DNA of 64,000 nucleotides. Origin: Gammaproteobacteria bacterium. Lineage in GTDB: Bacteria > Pseudomonadota > Gammaproteobacteria > Steroidobacterales > Steroidobacteraceae. The DNA is taken from positions 1 to 64,000 of the forward strand of contig JANYAD010000032.1 of NCBI GenBank assembly GCA_025355165.1, in the 5' to 3' direction. Below the pieces are notes generated by a model. It saw nothing but the letters and a program-made list of their open reading frames with translations. It searched no databases and was not told the DNA's origin. This document shows positions 27,146 through 36,798 of the stretch, piece by piece; position 1 is the stretch's first letter, and every line of letters begins with the position of its first letter. A program made the translations under genes and the position numbers.

Positions 27146-27646
27146 CTACGGAAGACTAGAGCCGCCTTCGTTCCACATCTCGCGGCGCATACGCCATTGG
27201 CCATCGGCGCTTCGGTGCAGCACGAGCAGCATTTTTCCGCGGCCGTCGAAGGGTGGCTTCCCCTGGGAAAGTATTACGTACTGATGTTCCTCACACCATT
27301 CCGTGGCCCAGTCTTGGGCGATCTCGACATCGAAGCACTTCATTTCGAACTTCTGCATGCGGGCGCCGGGCAGCTGAGCCGAAATCTGGTCGAGAAACTT
27401 GCCGATCGCCTTTTTCCCGGATATCGGCGTGGTTTGCGGCAGCAGTGCAATGCCGTCCTCTTCCCAGAGAGCCAGCACGGCGGCGTTGTCCATGCGGGTA
27501 GTCGCCTCGATCAGGGCGCGATTAAAGTTTTCGATCCCTGCACCGGCATCGGGCCGCGTATCGGCCGGGCCGCCTAAGGCGGATCTTGCGACTGCGGCGC
27601 AGGCCACGAGAATTGAAAGTCTTGAGCTGAGTCTCGCGTTCATCAT
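27146..27646 (-). CDS. Exported SnoaL/DUF4440-like (NTF2-fold) protein
   Basis: A 166-residue protein. A signal peptide (RLSILVACAAVARSALG) is followed by an NTF2-like cone domain of about 120 residues: IENFNRALIEATTRMDNAAVLALWEEDGIALLP, then ISGKKAIGKFL, and near the end MLLVLHRSADGQWRMRREMWN. Such domains occur in ketosteroid isomerases, polyketide cyclases and many proteins without known activity. No catalytic residue can be assigned. It converges with acs, six bases apart. Confidence 0.75.
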   Translation of the reverse strand: MMNARLSSRLSILVACAAVARSALGGPADTRPDAGAGIENFNRALIEATTRMDNAAVLALWEEDGIALLPQTTPISGKKAIGKFLDQISAQLPGARMQKFEMKCFDVEIAQDWATEWCEEHQYVILSQGKPPFDGRGKMLLVLHRSADGQWRMRREMWNEGGSSLP

Positions 27647-27964
27647 GTTTCCTCAGAGGTCGATGTGTATGCACTATAGCATCACGTTCGAGGCATCGAC
27701 TAATCGACTAGCGGCGAGCCCGATGCCAAGCGCTGCAAAGTTGGAAGTGCTCGAGCGCTGCGAATCCCAAGGCTACAACTTCGCTGCGTTTTTTTGAGAA
27801 CACGGAGCGCAGGGTGCCTCGGGTTGCGCCTAGGTTTTCGAAATCACCGTGACCGCGAAGGGTCGCGCCCGTGGTCATGAGGCGGGCGTTCCCCGCGGGG
27901 GTGTGTTACCGCCGAGTCGGGTGGATAATCGCATCATCGGCAGCTGCCGCTGAAGGGCCTTCGC
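27647..27964. other. 318-base intergenic region, no gene seen
   Basis: Between divergent genes (NTF2-like and VOC). The only plus-strand ORF is the track's 27871..28155, which overlaps the VOC gene out of frame. A TTTTTTT run near 27789 follows sequence with no stable GC-rich stem. A small stem (cgtgaccgcgaagGGTCGCGcccgtggtcatg) is present but unassigned. Presumably it holds two promoters. Confidence 0.4.
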
Positions 27965-28354
27965 ATGAATATGAACCAAGTCACCTTGCCATCGACCGAT
28001 GTCGAACGATCAGCGGAGTTCTATCGGCGTTTGGGATTCATTCAGATTGTCAGTGCGCTGCCGCGCTATGCAAGATTCGAGTGCCCGGACGGCGCCACGT
28101 TTTCGCTGCATGCATTCAAGTCGCTGATACCCTCTCGAACGGTGGTCTATTTTGAGTGCGATGACCTGGATGCGACCTACCAAAGGCTCAAGGGAGTCGG
28201 CGTAGAATTCGATCAGGCGCCTCAGGACCAGATTTGGCTGTGGCGCGAAGCCTACTTGCACGATCCCGACGGCAATATTTTGTGCCTTTATCACGCCGGC
28301 CATACCCGGCGCTTTCCGCCTTGGCGACTGTCCGAGGATTCCCCGAGGATGTGA
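27965..28354 (+). CDS. VOC superfamily (glyoxalase-like) protein
   Basis: A 129-residue protein with two beta-alpha-beta-beta-beta units typical of vicinal oxygen chelate enzymes: VTLPSTDVERSAEFYRRLGF, then VYFECDDLDATYQRLKGVGV and the closing REAYLHDPDGNILCLYHAG. Possible metal ligands include Glu in YFEC and the Glu/His of the ending. Substrate unknown; alternatives are dioxygenase or antibiotic-resistance relatives. It reads as a normal single-copy gene. Confidence 0.85.
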   Translation: MNMNQVTLPSTDVERSAEFYRRLGFIQIVSALPRYARFECPDGATFSLHAFKSLIPSRTVVYFECDDLDATYQRLKGVGVEFDQAPQDQIWLWREAYLHDPDGNILCLYHAGHTRRFPPWRLSEDSPRM

Positions 28355-28416
28355 TCCGCGCAGCGAAAAACCACTGCGACGCGCGTTTTCGACGCCCAAA
28401 GGACGAAAAGCGCAAA

Positions 28417-28445
28417 TTGACCCTCCAGCTCGGCTAGAATATAGG
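28417..28445 (+). promoter_or_regulatory. Predicted sigma-70 promoter of ybiT
   Basis: TTGACC at 28417-28422, a 17-base spacer, and TATAGG at 28440-28445. It lies 135 bases before the ybiT start, which implies a leader of about 128 bases. The fit to consensus is good for the -35 box and fair for the -10 box. Confidence 0.5.
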
Positions 28446-28478
28446 CGTCGAATTAGGCGATTTGCAGCCTAGACGCCT
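28443..28478. repeat. Interrupted inverted repeat at the ybiT promoter start site
   Basis: AGGCGTC (28443-28449) pairs with GACGCCT (28472-28478), and inside it TAGGC (28454-28458) pairs with GCCTA (28467-28471), leaving an eight-base loop. The outer left arm overlaps the predicted -10 box, so this may be an operator. If transcription starts further upstream, it would be an RNA hairpin. A seven-T run after a short C/G stem follows at 28526-28532 inside the leader. Confidence 0.45.
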
Positions 28479-28579
28479 CGCGTGCCTTGCCGCACGCAGC
28501 GACCGGCACCCCCTTTTTGACGGGCTTTTTTTAAGACACTCGTGGCCGCCGCGGCCGCATTTTTCTTTCTTGGGACACT

Positions 28580-30184
28580 ATGCTTTCTACTTCCAACGTC
28601 GCCGTTCAATTCGGCGCCAAGCCGCTTTTCGAGCAGGTGACGGTTAAATTCTCCGACGGCAACCGCTACGGCCTCATTGGCGCGAACGGCTCCGGGAAAT
28701 CCACGCTCATGAAGGTGCTGGGCCGGGATCTTGATCCCAGTGCGGGCGATGTGATGCTGCAGGTGGGCATGCGCCTCGGCAAGCTGAATCAAAACCAATT
28801 CGGCTACGAGGATGAGCGGGTGCTCGATGTGGTCATGCGCGGCCATACGGAATTGTGGGCCGCGATGCAGGAGCGCGATCGCATTTACGCGGACCCGAAT
28901 GCGAGCGATGAGGATTACATGAAGGCGGCGGAACTCGAAGGGGTTTTCGCCGAGTACGGCGGCTATGACGCCGAGGCCCGGGCCGGCAGCATTCTCACCG
29001 ACGCGGGCATCCCCGAAGCCAGGCACAACGGCCCTATGCGGGAGGTGCCGCCCGGACTGAAACTGCGCGTGCTGCTGGCCCAGGCGCTGTTTTCCAAACC
29101 CGATGTGCTGCTGCTCGATGAGCCCACCAATAACCTGGACATCAACTCCATCCGTTGGCTTGAAAGGGCGCTCAACAACTATGACGCCACCATGGTGATC
29201 ATCAGCCACGACCGGCATTTTCTGAACCAGGTATGCACGCACATCGCCGACTTGGATTTCCAACAGCTTAAGGTCTATCCCGGCAACTACGACGATTTCA
29301 TGTTGGCCTCGGTACAGGCGCGCGCACGGGTCGAAGCGGCGAACGCAAAGGCCAAGGACCGCATCTCGGATCTGCAGGAATTCGTGCGGCGCTTTTCAGC
29401 CAATGCATCCAAGGCGCGCCAGGCCACCTCCCGCAAGAAGCAGCTGGAAAAAATCAAGATCGAAGAGATCAAGCCTTCCTCGCGGCAAAATCCCTACATT
29501 CGGTTCGAGCAAGGCAAGAAACTGTACCGCTCGGCGCTGTCGGTGGAACGCGTGAGCTTCAGCTACGCCGGCTCGGACGAAAAGGTGCTGGATAACCTGT
29601 CCTTCAATGTCGAGGGCGGCGAGCGCATCGCCATCATCGGTCCGAACGGTGTCGGTAAAACCACCCTGATGCGCTGTCTCGCCGGAGAGCTGCGTCCCAC
29701 CAGCGGACGTATCGTGTGGGTGGAAAACGCGCAGCCAGGCTATATGCCGCAGGATCCGCAGGCGGAGTTCGAGGACAAGATAGACTTGTTCGCGTGGATG
29801 TCGCAGTACACGGGTAAGGCCGACGATGACCAAATCGTGCGCGCCACCTTGGGCCGGCTGCTGTTTTCCGGGGAGGAGACCAAGAAGTCGGTGAAGGTGT
29901 TATCGGGCGGCGAGAAAGGCCGCATGATTTACGGCAAGCTGATCCTCACCAAGCCCAACGTGCTCCTTATGGATGAGCCTACCAACCACATGGATATGGA
30001 AACCATCGAGTCGTTGCAAATTGGACTCGAGCACTACGCCGGCACGCTGATTTTCGTCTCGCATGACCGCGAGTTCGTCGGCGGCCTCGCAACCCGCATC
30101 ATCGAACTGCGCCCCGGAGCGCCAATCGTCGATTTCAGGGGTACTTACGATGAGTACTTGAAGGCCCAGGGGCTGGAAACATAG
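28580..30184 (+). CDS. ybiT: ABC-F family translation factor YbiT
   Basis: A 534-residue cytoplasmic protein with two ATP-binding cassettes and no membrane part. ABC-F proteins bind the ribosomal E site. The sequence follows E. coli YbiT closely: start [18 protein letters not shown], Walker [10 protein letters not shown] and GPNGVGKTT, Walker [12 protein letters not shown] and [11 protein letters not shown], signature [10 protein letters not shown] in the second half, and a degenerate first signature (VPPGLKLR), which is a YbiT trait. The linker between cassettes (about 235-320) is basic and helical, with [16 protein letters not shown]. EttA is the nearest paralogue but has a different start and linker. 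The leader carries a predicted promoter and inverted repeat. Confidence 0.93.
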   Translation: MLSTSNVAVQFGAKPLFEQVTVKFSDGNRYGLIGANGSGKSTLMKVLGRDLDPSAGDVMLQVGMRLGKLNQNQFGYEDERVLDVVMRGHTELWAAMQERDRIYADPNASDEDYMKAAELEGVFAEYGGYDAEARAGSILTDAGIPEARHNGPMREVPPGLKLRVLLAQALFSKPDVLLLDEPTNNLDINSIRWLERALNNYDATMVIISHDRHFLNQVCTHIADLDFQQLKVYPGNYDDFMLASVQARARVEAANAKAKDRISDLQEFVRRFSANASKARQATSRKKQLEKIKIEEIKPSSRQNPYIRFEQGKKLYRSALSVERVSFSYAGSDEKVLDNLSFNVEGGERIAIIGPNGVGKTTLMRCLAGELRPTSGRIVWVENAQPGYMPQDPQAEFEDKIDLFAWMSQYTGKADDDQIVRATLGRLLFSGEETKKSVKVLSGGEKGRMIYGKLILTKPNVLLMDEPTNHMDMETIESLQIGLEHYAGTLIFVSHDREFVGGLATRIIELRPGAPIVDFRGTYDEYLKAQGLET

Positions 30185-30218
30185 CGCGCGAGCGCTACTC
30201 TCTGGCACTATTCGTGCG

Positions 30219-31157
30219 ATGCACCTGGTCGCTGACCGTCTCGAAAAGAAATTCGGCGCAATTACAGCGGTGGCGGATGTGTCCTTTACCGCGGTGCCGG
30301 GCCAGGTTCTTGGGCTGCTGGGTCCCAATGGCGCCGGTAAGTCGACCACCATCAGCATGTTGGCGGGACTGACCAAACCCGATTCGGGTTGCGTAACCAT
30401 CGACGGCGTCACCCTCGGCACGGGCGCCGACCCCACGAAGCGGCATTTGGGCTTGGTCACCCAGGAGATAGCCCTGCTCGAGGAGCTACCCGCGCGCATG
30501 AACCTGGAATTCTTCGGCGGGCTGTATGGACTGCGCGGCCGCCCCCTTGCATCGAGAATAGCCTCGGTGCTGGAGTTGACCAGCCTTGCGGACCGCGCGG
30601 GAGATCCTCCCAGTCAATTCAGCGGCGGCATGCGCCGGCGATTGAACATTGCCTGTGCGCTGCTGCATGAACCGCAGATATTGCTGCTCGATGAACCCAC
30701 CGTCGGCGTGGATCCGCAAAGCCGCAATGCGATATTTGACACCATCGAAGTTCTGGCCGGCGAAGGGCGGGCCTTGGTCTATACCACGCACTATATGGAG
30801 GAAGTGGAACGGCTGTGCGACCGCATCGTCATCATCGATCATGGCAAGGTGCTTGCCGATGATTCCCTGGCAGGCTTGCTGGCGAGCACGGCGGTGAGCA
30901 ACAAGCTGACATTAAAATATGATCTGCCACCCGACGGCGTGGCGCTCACCGAAATCGCCCAACTGGCGGGCGTCACTCAAATAGATCTCGCCGGCACCGA
31001 ATTATCGGTGTCAGCGGCGGACCTGGGAACGGCGGCGCCACGGGTGCTCGAGCGGCTTGCCGCGAGGGGTTTTAGCTGTCAGGAGCTGACCAGCCGCCGC
31101 GCCAATCTCGAGGATGTCTTTCTATCCTTGACCGGCCGCACGTTGCGCGATACATGA
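30219..31157 (+). CDS. ABC-2 type exporter, ATP-binding subunit
   Basis: A 312-residue ABC ATPase of the drug/sodium/polysaccharide-export type. Motifs in order: [14 protein letters not shown]-loop [14 protein letters not shown], signature [12 protein letters not shown], Walker [12 protein letters not shown] and the switch His in [13 protein letters not shown]. The last ~90 residues form the C-terminal extension usual in this group. It overlaps the permease gene by four bases, so the two make one transporter. Substrate unknown; it starts 34 bases after ybiT and may be read from the same transcript. Confidence 0.9.
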   Translation: MHLVADRLEKKFGAITAVADVSFTAVPGQVLGLLGPNGAGKSTTISMLAGLTKPDSGCVTIDGVTLGTGADPTKRHLGLVTQEIALLEELPARMNLEFFGGLYGLRGRPLASRIASVLELTSLADRAGDPPSQFSGGMRRRLNIACALLHEPQILLLDEPTVGVDPQSRNAIFDTIEVLAGEGRALVYTTHYMEEVERLCDRIVIIDHGKVLADDSLAGLLASTAVSNKLTLKYDLPPDGVALTEIAQLAGVTQIDLAGTELSVSAADLGTAAPRVLERLAARGFSCQELTSRRANLEDVFLSLTGRTLRDT

Positions 31158-32302
31158 GCCACACCGTCGCCGCATTTCGGGCATTGGTGCGCAAGGACAT
31201 CGCTATTTTCCTTCGCGACCGCAGGGCGCTCATCGTCAGCGTACTGACCCCGATTGTGGTGGCGGCATTCTTCGGGTTTCTATTTGGCGGCACGGGCTCG
31301 GGCGGTAACGCCATTTCTCGCTTGCCCGTGGGCATTACCGACCTGGACAACAGCGCATTGAGCAAGGCCGTCGTGGACAGTCTGAAGCACGATGCGTCGC
31401 TGGAAACGCAGTTGGTCTCAGAGGAGCGAGCACAACAATTGGTTCGCGCCGGCAAGCTGCGCGCGGCCATTGTATTTCCCGGCGGGTTCGAGGCCCAGGC
31501 CACCGGCGCTTTGCTCGACGCCGGCAGTCAACACCCCGAAGTCAAGCTTCTTTATGACCCCTCCCAGTCCATGGTGCAGCCGGTGGTGGCCGGACTGCTG
31601 ACTCAGCATGTCATGCAGCGCATCTCGCGACCGAACTTCACCGGGAATGCAAGGGCTGCGCCGTTCACTCTGGACAGAATTGCCGTCGCCACCGGTCCGC
31701 GCTACAACGGCTACGCCCATTCGTTCGCCGGCATGAGCATTCAATTCGTTTTGTTCATGGGCATCGACGCCGGCGTGGCCTTGTTGCTGATGCGCCAGGA
31801 AGGGATGTGGCGCCGATTGCGCGCCGCGCCTTTGTCCCGCGCGGTTTTACTCGGCAGCCGAGTAGTGAGCACGACGATCATCGCCATGTTCATCCTGACG
31901 GTGGTGTATCTAGCCGCGTGCCTGATCTTCGGCGTACGCATCTCAGGCAGCGTGCCGGGCTTCATCATGGTGGCATGTTCATTCGCCCTGCTTGCGGCGA
32001 CCACCGGGTTGATGATTGCCTCGGTCGGCCGCACGGTAGCCGCGACGCGCGGGGTGGCCATTTTTGCGGTGCTTCTACTCGTCATGTTGGGCGGCGCGTG
32101 GGTGCCTGCGTTCCTATTTCCCGAATGGCTTCAGCACGTGACCGAGTTCGTGCCTACCCGTTGGGCGGTCGATGGGCTCGACGCCATGACGTGGCGCGGT
32201 CTGCCGCTGCAAGCGGCGCTGGCTCCTACTGCCGTTCTACTGGGTTTCTCCGCTTTGTTCGCGCTCATCGCCATTTGGCGGTTTAATTGGGAAGATGGTT
32301 GA
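31154..32302 (+). CDS. ABC-2 type exporter, permease subunit
   Basis: A 382-residue inner-membrane protein with the ABC-2 layout. There is an N-terminal helix (VSVLTPIVVAAFFGFLFGG), a large extracytoplasmic domain (about 45-200), then five helices in the second half from about residue 190. YbhR/NatB-like permeases look the same. The ending VPTRWAVDGLDAMTWRGLPL is typical of the family. Partner of the ATPase just upstream. Substrate cannot be inferred. Confidence 0.9.
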   Translation: MSHTVAAFRALVRKDIAIFLRDRRALIVSVLTPIVVAAFFGFLFGGTGSGGNAISRLPVGITDLDNSALSKAVVDSLKHDASLETQLVSEERAQQLVRAGKLRAAIVFPGGFEAQATGALLDAGSQHPEVKLLYDPSQSMVQPVVAGLLTQHVMQRISRPNFTGNARAAPFTLDRIAVATGPRYNGYAHSFAGMSIQFVLFMGIDAGVALLLMRQEGMWRRLRAAPLSRAVLLGSRVVSTTIIAMFILTVVYLAACLIFGVRISGSVPGFIMVACSFALLAATTGLMIASVGRTVAATRGVAIFAVLLLVMLGGAWVPAFLFPEWLQHVTEFVPTRWAVDGLDAMTWRGLPLQAALAPTAVLLGFSALFALIAIWRFNWEDG

Positions 32303-32312
32303 GGGGGGTCTT

Positions 32313-33932
32313 GTGCTGGCAAAATTGTGCGTTTCCGTGGTTTGTTTTCTTCTTGGTACGGCATCGATGGCAGCCGTCGCGGTCAAAGCGACTGACTCCA
32401 TCACGATCAATCGCATTTCCGATGCAGGTTTCAATCACAGCGAAGTCGTCGATACCGCCGCTTATCTGGCGGATCGAATAGGCGGACGAATGACCAATTC
32501 TCCCGCGATGCGCAAGGCCGAGCGCTGGACGCAGGAGAAGTTCAAAAGCTGGGGATTGAAAAACGTCAACGCTGAGCCGTTCGATTTCGGCAGAGGCTGG
32601 TGGATCGAATCCTCGCGCGTGCGCATGATTGCGCCTCGGCCGCTGGAGCTGCGTGCCATTCCGATCGCTTGGACTCCCGCAACGGAGGGCATCGTCTCGG
32701 CGCCGGTGATCGTCGCTCCGATGGTCAGCGAAAAAGACTTCGGCGAGTGGAAAGGAAAGTTGGCCGGCAAGATCGTCTTGGTGACTTGGCCGGCACCGCC
32801 GAAAGATGATGGCGAGGCACCTTTCCACAGGTTCGGGGAGGCCGACATTGCCAAACTCGATAAATTCGAGCAGCCGACATTCGATCCGACGCAGCGCCAA
32901 AAACGCATCGAGAGGTTTCACTTTCGGCCGAATCTGGACGAATTCTTGGCGCAGGAGCACGCAGTTGCAGTGGTCCAGATGTCGCGCAGCGACGGCAGAT
33001 TGGTGCACGGCGAAGGCTATGCCTATCGTGTCGGAAAAACCGCCAAGCTTCCGGCCGTGGAGTTGGCAGCGGAAGATTATCGGAAACTCGCGCGCCTGGC
33101 CAAGCGCGGTGAGGTACGGCTCGAAATTGAAAGCCGCGTGCATTTCGAGGACGCAGATCATAACGCCTACAATATTTTCGCCGAGCTTCCGGGCGAGGAC
33201 ACGCGCGCGGGCTATGTCATGGCCGGTGCACATCTGGATAGCTGGGTTGCCGGTGATGGCGCTGCCGACAACGGCGCGGGCAGCGCGGTGGTGATGGAAG
33301 CGGCGCGCATTTTGGCCAGCATCGGTGTGCGGACCAGGCGCACGATCCGCTTTGCCCTCTGGTCCGGCGAAGAACAAGGTCTATTGGGTTCGAGCGCCTA
33401 TGTCGACAGCCATCTCGCGCATCGCCCCCCGCCGGCGGATCCGAATGAAGCCGAGCTGCCGCCGCATTTTTTTACCGATTCGTATCCCGTGCAGACGTTG
33501 CCCGGCTTCGCCGACCTCGCCGGCTATTTCAACATCGACAACGGTTCCGGCAAGATCCGCGGCATTTACACGGAGGGGAACTTCGCGGTGGTACCGATCT
33601 TTCGCGAGTGGCTGTCGCCATTTTCGAGCCTTGGCGCGAGCACGGTGGTGGCTGAACCCACGGGCGGGACAGACCACGTGTTCTTGAGCCGTCTCGGCTT
33701 GCCGGCCTTCCAATTCATACAAGATCCGTTGGATTACGACACTCGGGTTCACCACACCGACCTGGACACGTTCGATCATTTGCGTCCCGAGGACTTGCGG
33801 CAAGCGGCGGTGGTGCTGGCGACGGTGCTGGTGGCTGCCGCGAACACCGACAAGCCGCTGCCTCGGAAAATTCTCCCCACCCAGCCAGCGGTGACCGATC
33901 CTTTTCAGTACCCCGATCCGTCGAAAAAGTAG
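32313..33932 (+). CDS. Exported M28 family zinc aminopeptidase
   Basis: A 539-residue secreted peptidase. GTG 32313 is preferred to the track ATG at 32295 because a GAGGGGGG ribosome site lies four bases before it and it opens a clean signal peptide (LAKLCVSVVCFLLGTASMA). A PA-like domain at about 120-270 interrupts the fold. The two-zinc M28 centre is complete: His and Asp in GAHLDSW, Asp in GAADNGAG, the Glu pair in SGEEQGLLG, Asp in FNIDNGSG and the last His in VHHTDLDT. It probably removes N-terminal amino acids from peptides in the periplasm or outside. It overlaps or abuts the permease gene, so the three genes may be one operon. Confidence 0.9.
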   Translation: MLAKLCVSVVCFLLGTASMAAVAVKATDSITINRISDAGFNHSEVVDTAAYLADRIGGRMTNSPAMRKAERWTQEKFKSWGLKNVNAEPFDFGRGWWIESSRVRMIAPRPLELRAIPIAWTPATEGIVSAPVIVAPMVSEKDFGEWKGKLAGKIVLVTWPAPPKDDGEAPFHRFGEADIAKLDKFEQPTFDPTQRQKRIERFHFRPNLDEFLAQEHAVAVVQMSRSDGRLVHGEGYAYRVGKTAKLPAVELAAEDYRKLARLAKRGEVRLEIESRVHFEDADHNAYNIFAELPGEDTRAGYVMAGAHLDSWVAGDGAADNGAGSAVVMEAARILASIGVRTRRTIRFALWSGEEQGLLGSSAYVDSHLAHRPPPADPNEAELPPHFFTDSYPVQTLPGFADLAGYFNIDNGSGKIRGIYTEGNFAVVPIFREWLSPFSSLGASTVVAEPTGGTDHVFLSRLGLPAFQFIQDPLDYDTRVHHTDLDTFDHLRPEDLRQAAVVLATVLVAAANTDKPLPRKILPTQPAVTDPFQYPDPSKK

Positions 33933-33943
33933 CGCTTCAGGGC

Positions 33944-35590
33944 TTACTCTGGGCGCGCGTGCGCCGCTTTGAATCGGCCGCTGCGAAAATCCGCGATAAT
34001 TTCGCGCGCCGCGTTGTGGCCCGGCGCGCCCGTCACACCGCCGCCGGGGTGCGTGCCTGACCCGCACATGTATAACCCCTTGAGCGGCCCTCGATAATCT
34101 GCATGCCCCAACATAGGCCGCGCCGAGAACAGCTGATCCAGGCTCAACGCGCCATGAAAGATGTCACCGCCGGTGAGCCCGAAGGTGCGCTCGAGATCGA
34201 GCGGACTCATGATCTGGCGCCCCAACACGGAAGCCTTGAAATTGGGCGCATGGCTATTAACCAGATCAATCATCAGGTCCGCCACTTCTTCACGATGGGT
34301 GTCCCAGGATGCATCGTTGGGCAACACCGGGGCGACATGTTGGCAGAACAGGCTCGCCACGTGCTGACCTGCAGGCGCAAGGCTGTCATCGAGAGTCGAG
34401 GGTATGAGCATCTCGACGATGGGCCTCTTGGACCAGCCGCCGGCCCGCGCGTCGAGATAGGCTTGATCCATATACGCAAGGCTCGGGGCCATAATGATGC
34501 CGGCCGTGTGATGCTCCGCGGCTGCCCGCCCCGGTAACGCCTTGAAATCGGGCAACTCGGCCAGGGCGACATTCATTCGAAAGGTTCCGGAGCCGCAGCG
34601 CCAGCGGCTGATGCGCTCGCGAAAATCCGGCGGCAGCACCGATGCGTCGATGAGGGAACCGTAGAGCAATTTCGGATTTAAATTCGATACGACGCTGCGT
34701 GCCCTAATGGCCTCGCCGCTCTCCGTGACCACTCCGACGGCGCGACCGGATTCGACCAGGATCTCGCGCACCGGGCTCGCGACTCGAATTTCCACGCCGC
34801 GCGTCGCGGCGGCTCGCGCCATGGCCTGGGTAATGGCGCCCATACCGCCGATGGCGTGACCCCAAACGCCTTTCTTGCCGTTGACTTCGCCGAACACGTG
34901 ATGCAACAGTACGTAGGCGGATCCGCTCGCATAGGGGCTCGCATAGTTGCCGACGATGCCGTCGAAGCCATACGCGGCTTTGATGGGTGCGCTCTCGAAC
35001 CAGGCGTCCAGGTAATCTCCGGCCGACTTGGTGAACAAATCGAGCAGCTCGCGGCGCATCGGCAGGTCAAGTCTGGCCAAGCGCTTTCCTAAGCGCGCGC
35101 TGCTCAGCAGTTCGGGTAATGCCTGAAGCCAACTGCCGGCCGTCACATTTGGCGGTGTTTCCAGGACCATATCGCGCAACACGTCGGCGATCACGTCGAG
35201 CCGCTCGGCATAGGCGTCCAGGCGTGCGGCATCGCGCGCGGAAAACTTTGCCACTTCGGCCTCGGTGACGCCTGCGCCCACTTTAAGATAAGTGCTGTCA
35301 TCCAGAGGCAGAAAATTCGCCAGCCTGCGCTCCACGATGCGCAAGCCATGGTGCGGCAAATCCAAGTCGCGGATGATTTTTGGATTGAGCAGCGAGACGG
35401 TATAAGCCGCCACGGAGTTCTTGAATCCCGGGTGAAATTCCTCGGTAACCGCGGCCCCGCCCACCACGCCGCGCCGCTCCAGAACTGTAACTTTGAGCCC
35501 GGCCGCCGCCAAGTACGCCGCACACACCAGGCCGTTGTGGCCGCCGCCGACGATCACCGCATCGCGGGTCAGGTCAGCCACCGCGCTCAC
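33944..35590 (-). CDS. FAD-dependent oxidoreductase of the phytoene desaturase/PYROXD2 type
   Basis: A 548-residue flavoenzyme. The N-terminal dinucleotide-binding motif is AVIVGGGHNGLVCAAYLAAAGLKVTVLERR. The C-terminal FAD-closing motif is LYMCGSGTHPGGGVTGAPGHNAAREI, the pattern of phytoene-desaturase-like and human PYROXD2-like proteins. True carotenoid desaturases lie in carotenoid clusters; none is here. It follows the Rieske oxygenase gene with a 17-base overlap, so the pair is cotranscribed and may act on one substrate. Substrate unknown. Confidence 0.85.
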   Translation of the reverse strand: MSAVADLTRDAVIVGGGHNGLVCAAYLAAAGLKVTVLERRGVVGGAAVTEEFHPGFKNSVAAYTVSLLNPKIIRDLDLPHHGLRIVERRLANFLPLDDSTYLKVGAGVTEAEVAKFSARDAARLDAYAERLDVIADVLRDMVLETPPNVTAGSWLQALPELLSSARLGKRLARLDLPMRRELLDLFTKSAGDYLDAWFESAPIKAAYGFDGIVGNYASPYASGSAYVLLHHVFGEVNGKKGVWGHAIGGMGAITQAMARAAATRGVEIRVASPVREILVESGRAVGVVTESGEAIRARSVVSNLNPKLLYGSLIDASVLPPDFRERISRWRCGSGTFRMNVALAELPDFKALPGRAAAEHHTAGIIMAPSLAYMDQAYLDARAGGWSKRPIVEMLIPSTLDDSLAPAGQHVASLFCQHVAPVLPNDASWDTHREEVADLMIDLVNSHAPNFKASVLGRQIMSPLDLERTFGLTGGDIFHGALSLDQLFSARPMLGHADYRGPLKGLYMCGSGTHPGGGVTGAPGHNAAREIIADFRSGRFKAAHARPE

Positions 35591-36749
35591 CGACGGTATG
35601 GGCCGTTCGCCAGCCGCTGGCGGGCGCGTGCGCCAACCGGCTTTCAGGAATCAGCTCGCGCATACGGCGGGCAAAGCTGCGCAATGACACCTCATTGTTT
35701 CCAAGGGGCCCCGGACTGTAACTGCGCGAGCTCATGCCGGCCTGGACGCGTTCGATGAGCATCTTGTCTTCCAAACTGACGCTGCGATTGATGCGCCAGT
35801 TCAGGTAGCGCGCTGCACGCATCTCGCTGCGGCCATCCGGATGCGCATAGGCAATCTCGCGCACCAGGGTTTCGGTGGGGGAAATGGGAATCATCTGCAT
35901 GAAGTCGACCTGATCCGGATAAAGGTCGAAGGCCACATTGGGCCAAAGCTTAAAATAGGTCCATGATCGCTGCTTGTCAGACGGCAGATGCGATGCACTG
36001 GGCAGCAGGGCTTGGTACAGGCGCTCCGACAGCTGCGAGGAGGGTGCCTCACGCAGCTGGCCCCACATTTTGTCCACCCAGAATTGCGCCTCCACTCCAT
36101 AGCTCTGGCCGAAAAGGCGCGATAAACCGGGGTGCGCCACAGGGACGTGCATGGCGTCCGAATAATTGTCGGTGACATTCTTCCAGTTGACCATGCGGGT
36201 TCGCAGCGTCACGCGTCCGAGCGGCTGAAGCTCCTCGAGACGGTAGGCGGCCAACTCGTTATGGTAAGGCGCCAACATCTCGGCGACACTCGGCAACCCC
36301 GCCTTTAGCCGAACGAAAATGAAGCCTTGGTAGATCTGCGCTTCAATCGGCTTGAGGCCGAAGTGTTCCATGGAGAAATTCACGAATTCCTTGCGGTGAG
36401 GAATGGCAGCCAGCGTTCCGCCCAGATCGTAGGCCCAAGCATGATAGGGACAGACGATGCGGCCGGGACAATTTCCGGAGGCGCCGTCGAGAAGCCTAGA
36501 ACCGCGATGGCGGCAGACATTGTAAAACGCCTTGACTGCCAATTCTGCGCCGCGAATCACCACGATGGGCTCGCCGAGGAAATCAAGCGTGTGGTAGTCG
36601 CCGACTTTCGGGATATCGTTCAGATGACAAACGATCTGCCATGATGCGGAAAAGATCTGCTCTCTTTCAGCTTGCAGGAAATCCGCGTCTCTGTATATCC
36701 ATCCGGGCAGACTGAAGTCTTCGTCCCGGCCTTGGCGCTGTGCATCCAT
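35574..36749 (-). CDS. Rieske non-haem iron oxygenase, alpha subunit
   Basis: A 391-residue oxygenase. ATG 36749 follows a GAAGAG site; the longer track ORF crosses the promoter region. The Rieske 2Fe-2S ligands are in CRHRGSRLL and CPYHAWAYDLGG. The mononuclear iron site is in DNYSDAMHVPVAHPG with two His, and the distal GMSSRSYSPGPLGNNE is the family closing motif. Family members attack aromatic rings or quaternary amines (choline, glycine betaine, carnitine). The BetI-like regulator directly upstream hints at an amine substrate, but this is only inference. No reductase or beta subunit is encoded beside it; the ferredoxin/reductase genes at 52 kb could serve. Confidence 0.88.
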   Translation of the reverse strand: MDAQRQGRDEDFSLPGWIYRDADFLQAEREQIFSASWQIVCHLNDIPKVGDYHTLDFLGEPIVVIRGAELAVKAFYNVCRHRGSRLLDGASGNCPGRIVCPYHAWAYDLGGTLAAIPHRKEFVNFSMEHFGLKPIEAQIYQGFIFVRLKAGLPSVAEMLAPYHNELAAYRLEELQPLGRVTLRTRMVNWKNVTDNYSDAMHVPVAHPGLSRLFGQSYGVEAQFWVDKMWGQLREAPSSQLSERLYQALLPSASHLPSDKQRSWTYFKLWPNVAFDLYPDQVDFMQMIPISPTETLVREIAYAHPDGRSEMRAARYLNWRINRSVSLEDKMLIERVQAGMSSRSYSPGPLGNNEVSLRSFARRMRELIPESRLAHAPASGWRTAHTVGERGG

Positions 36750-36767
36750 ATACGCTCTTCGCAACTC

Positions 36768-36789
36768 TTGTTGAACGATAGTATAACAA
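36768..36789. promoter_or_regulatory. Candidate operator/promoter of the Rieske operon
   Basis: TTGTT-N12-AACAA imperfect palindrome in the 49 bases between the TetR gene and the Rieske start. On the minus strand it includes TATACT, a good -10 match, but no proper -35 lies 17 bases above. The place is right for TetR binding. Confidence 0.4.
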
Positions 36790-36798
36790 CATGGGCTG

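Noticed and set aside
32283-33377. 364-aa minus-strand ORF
   Set aside because: Antisense shadow of the M28 peptidase gene.
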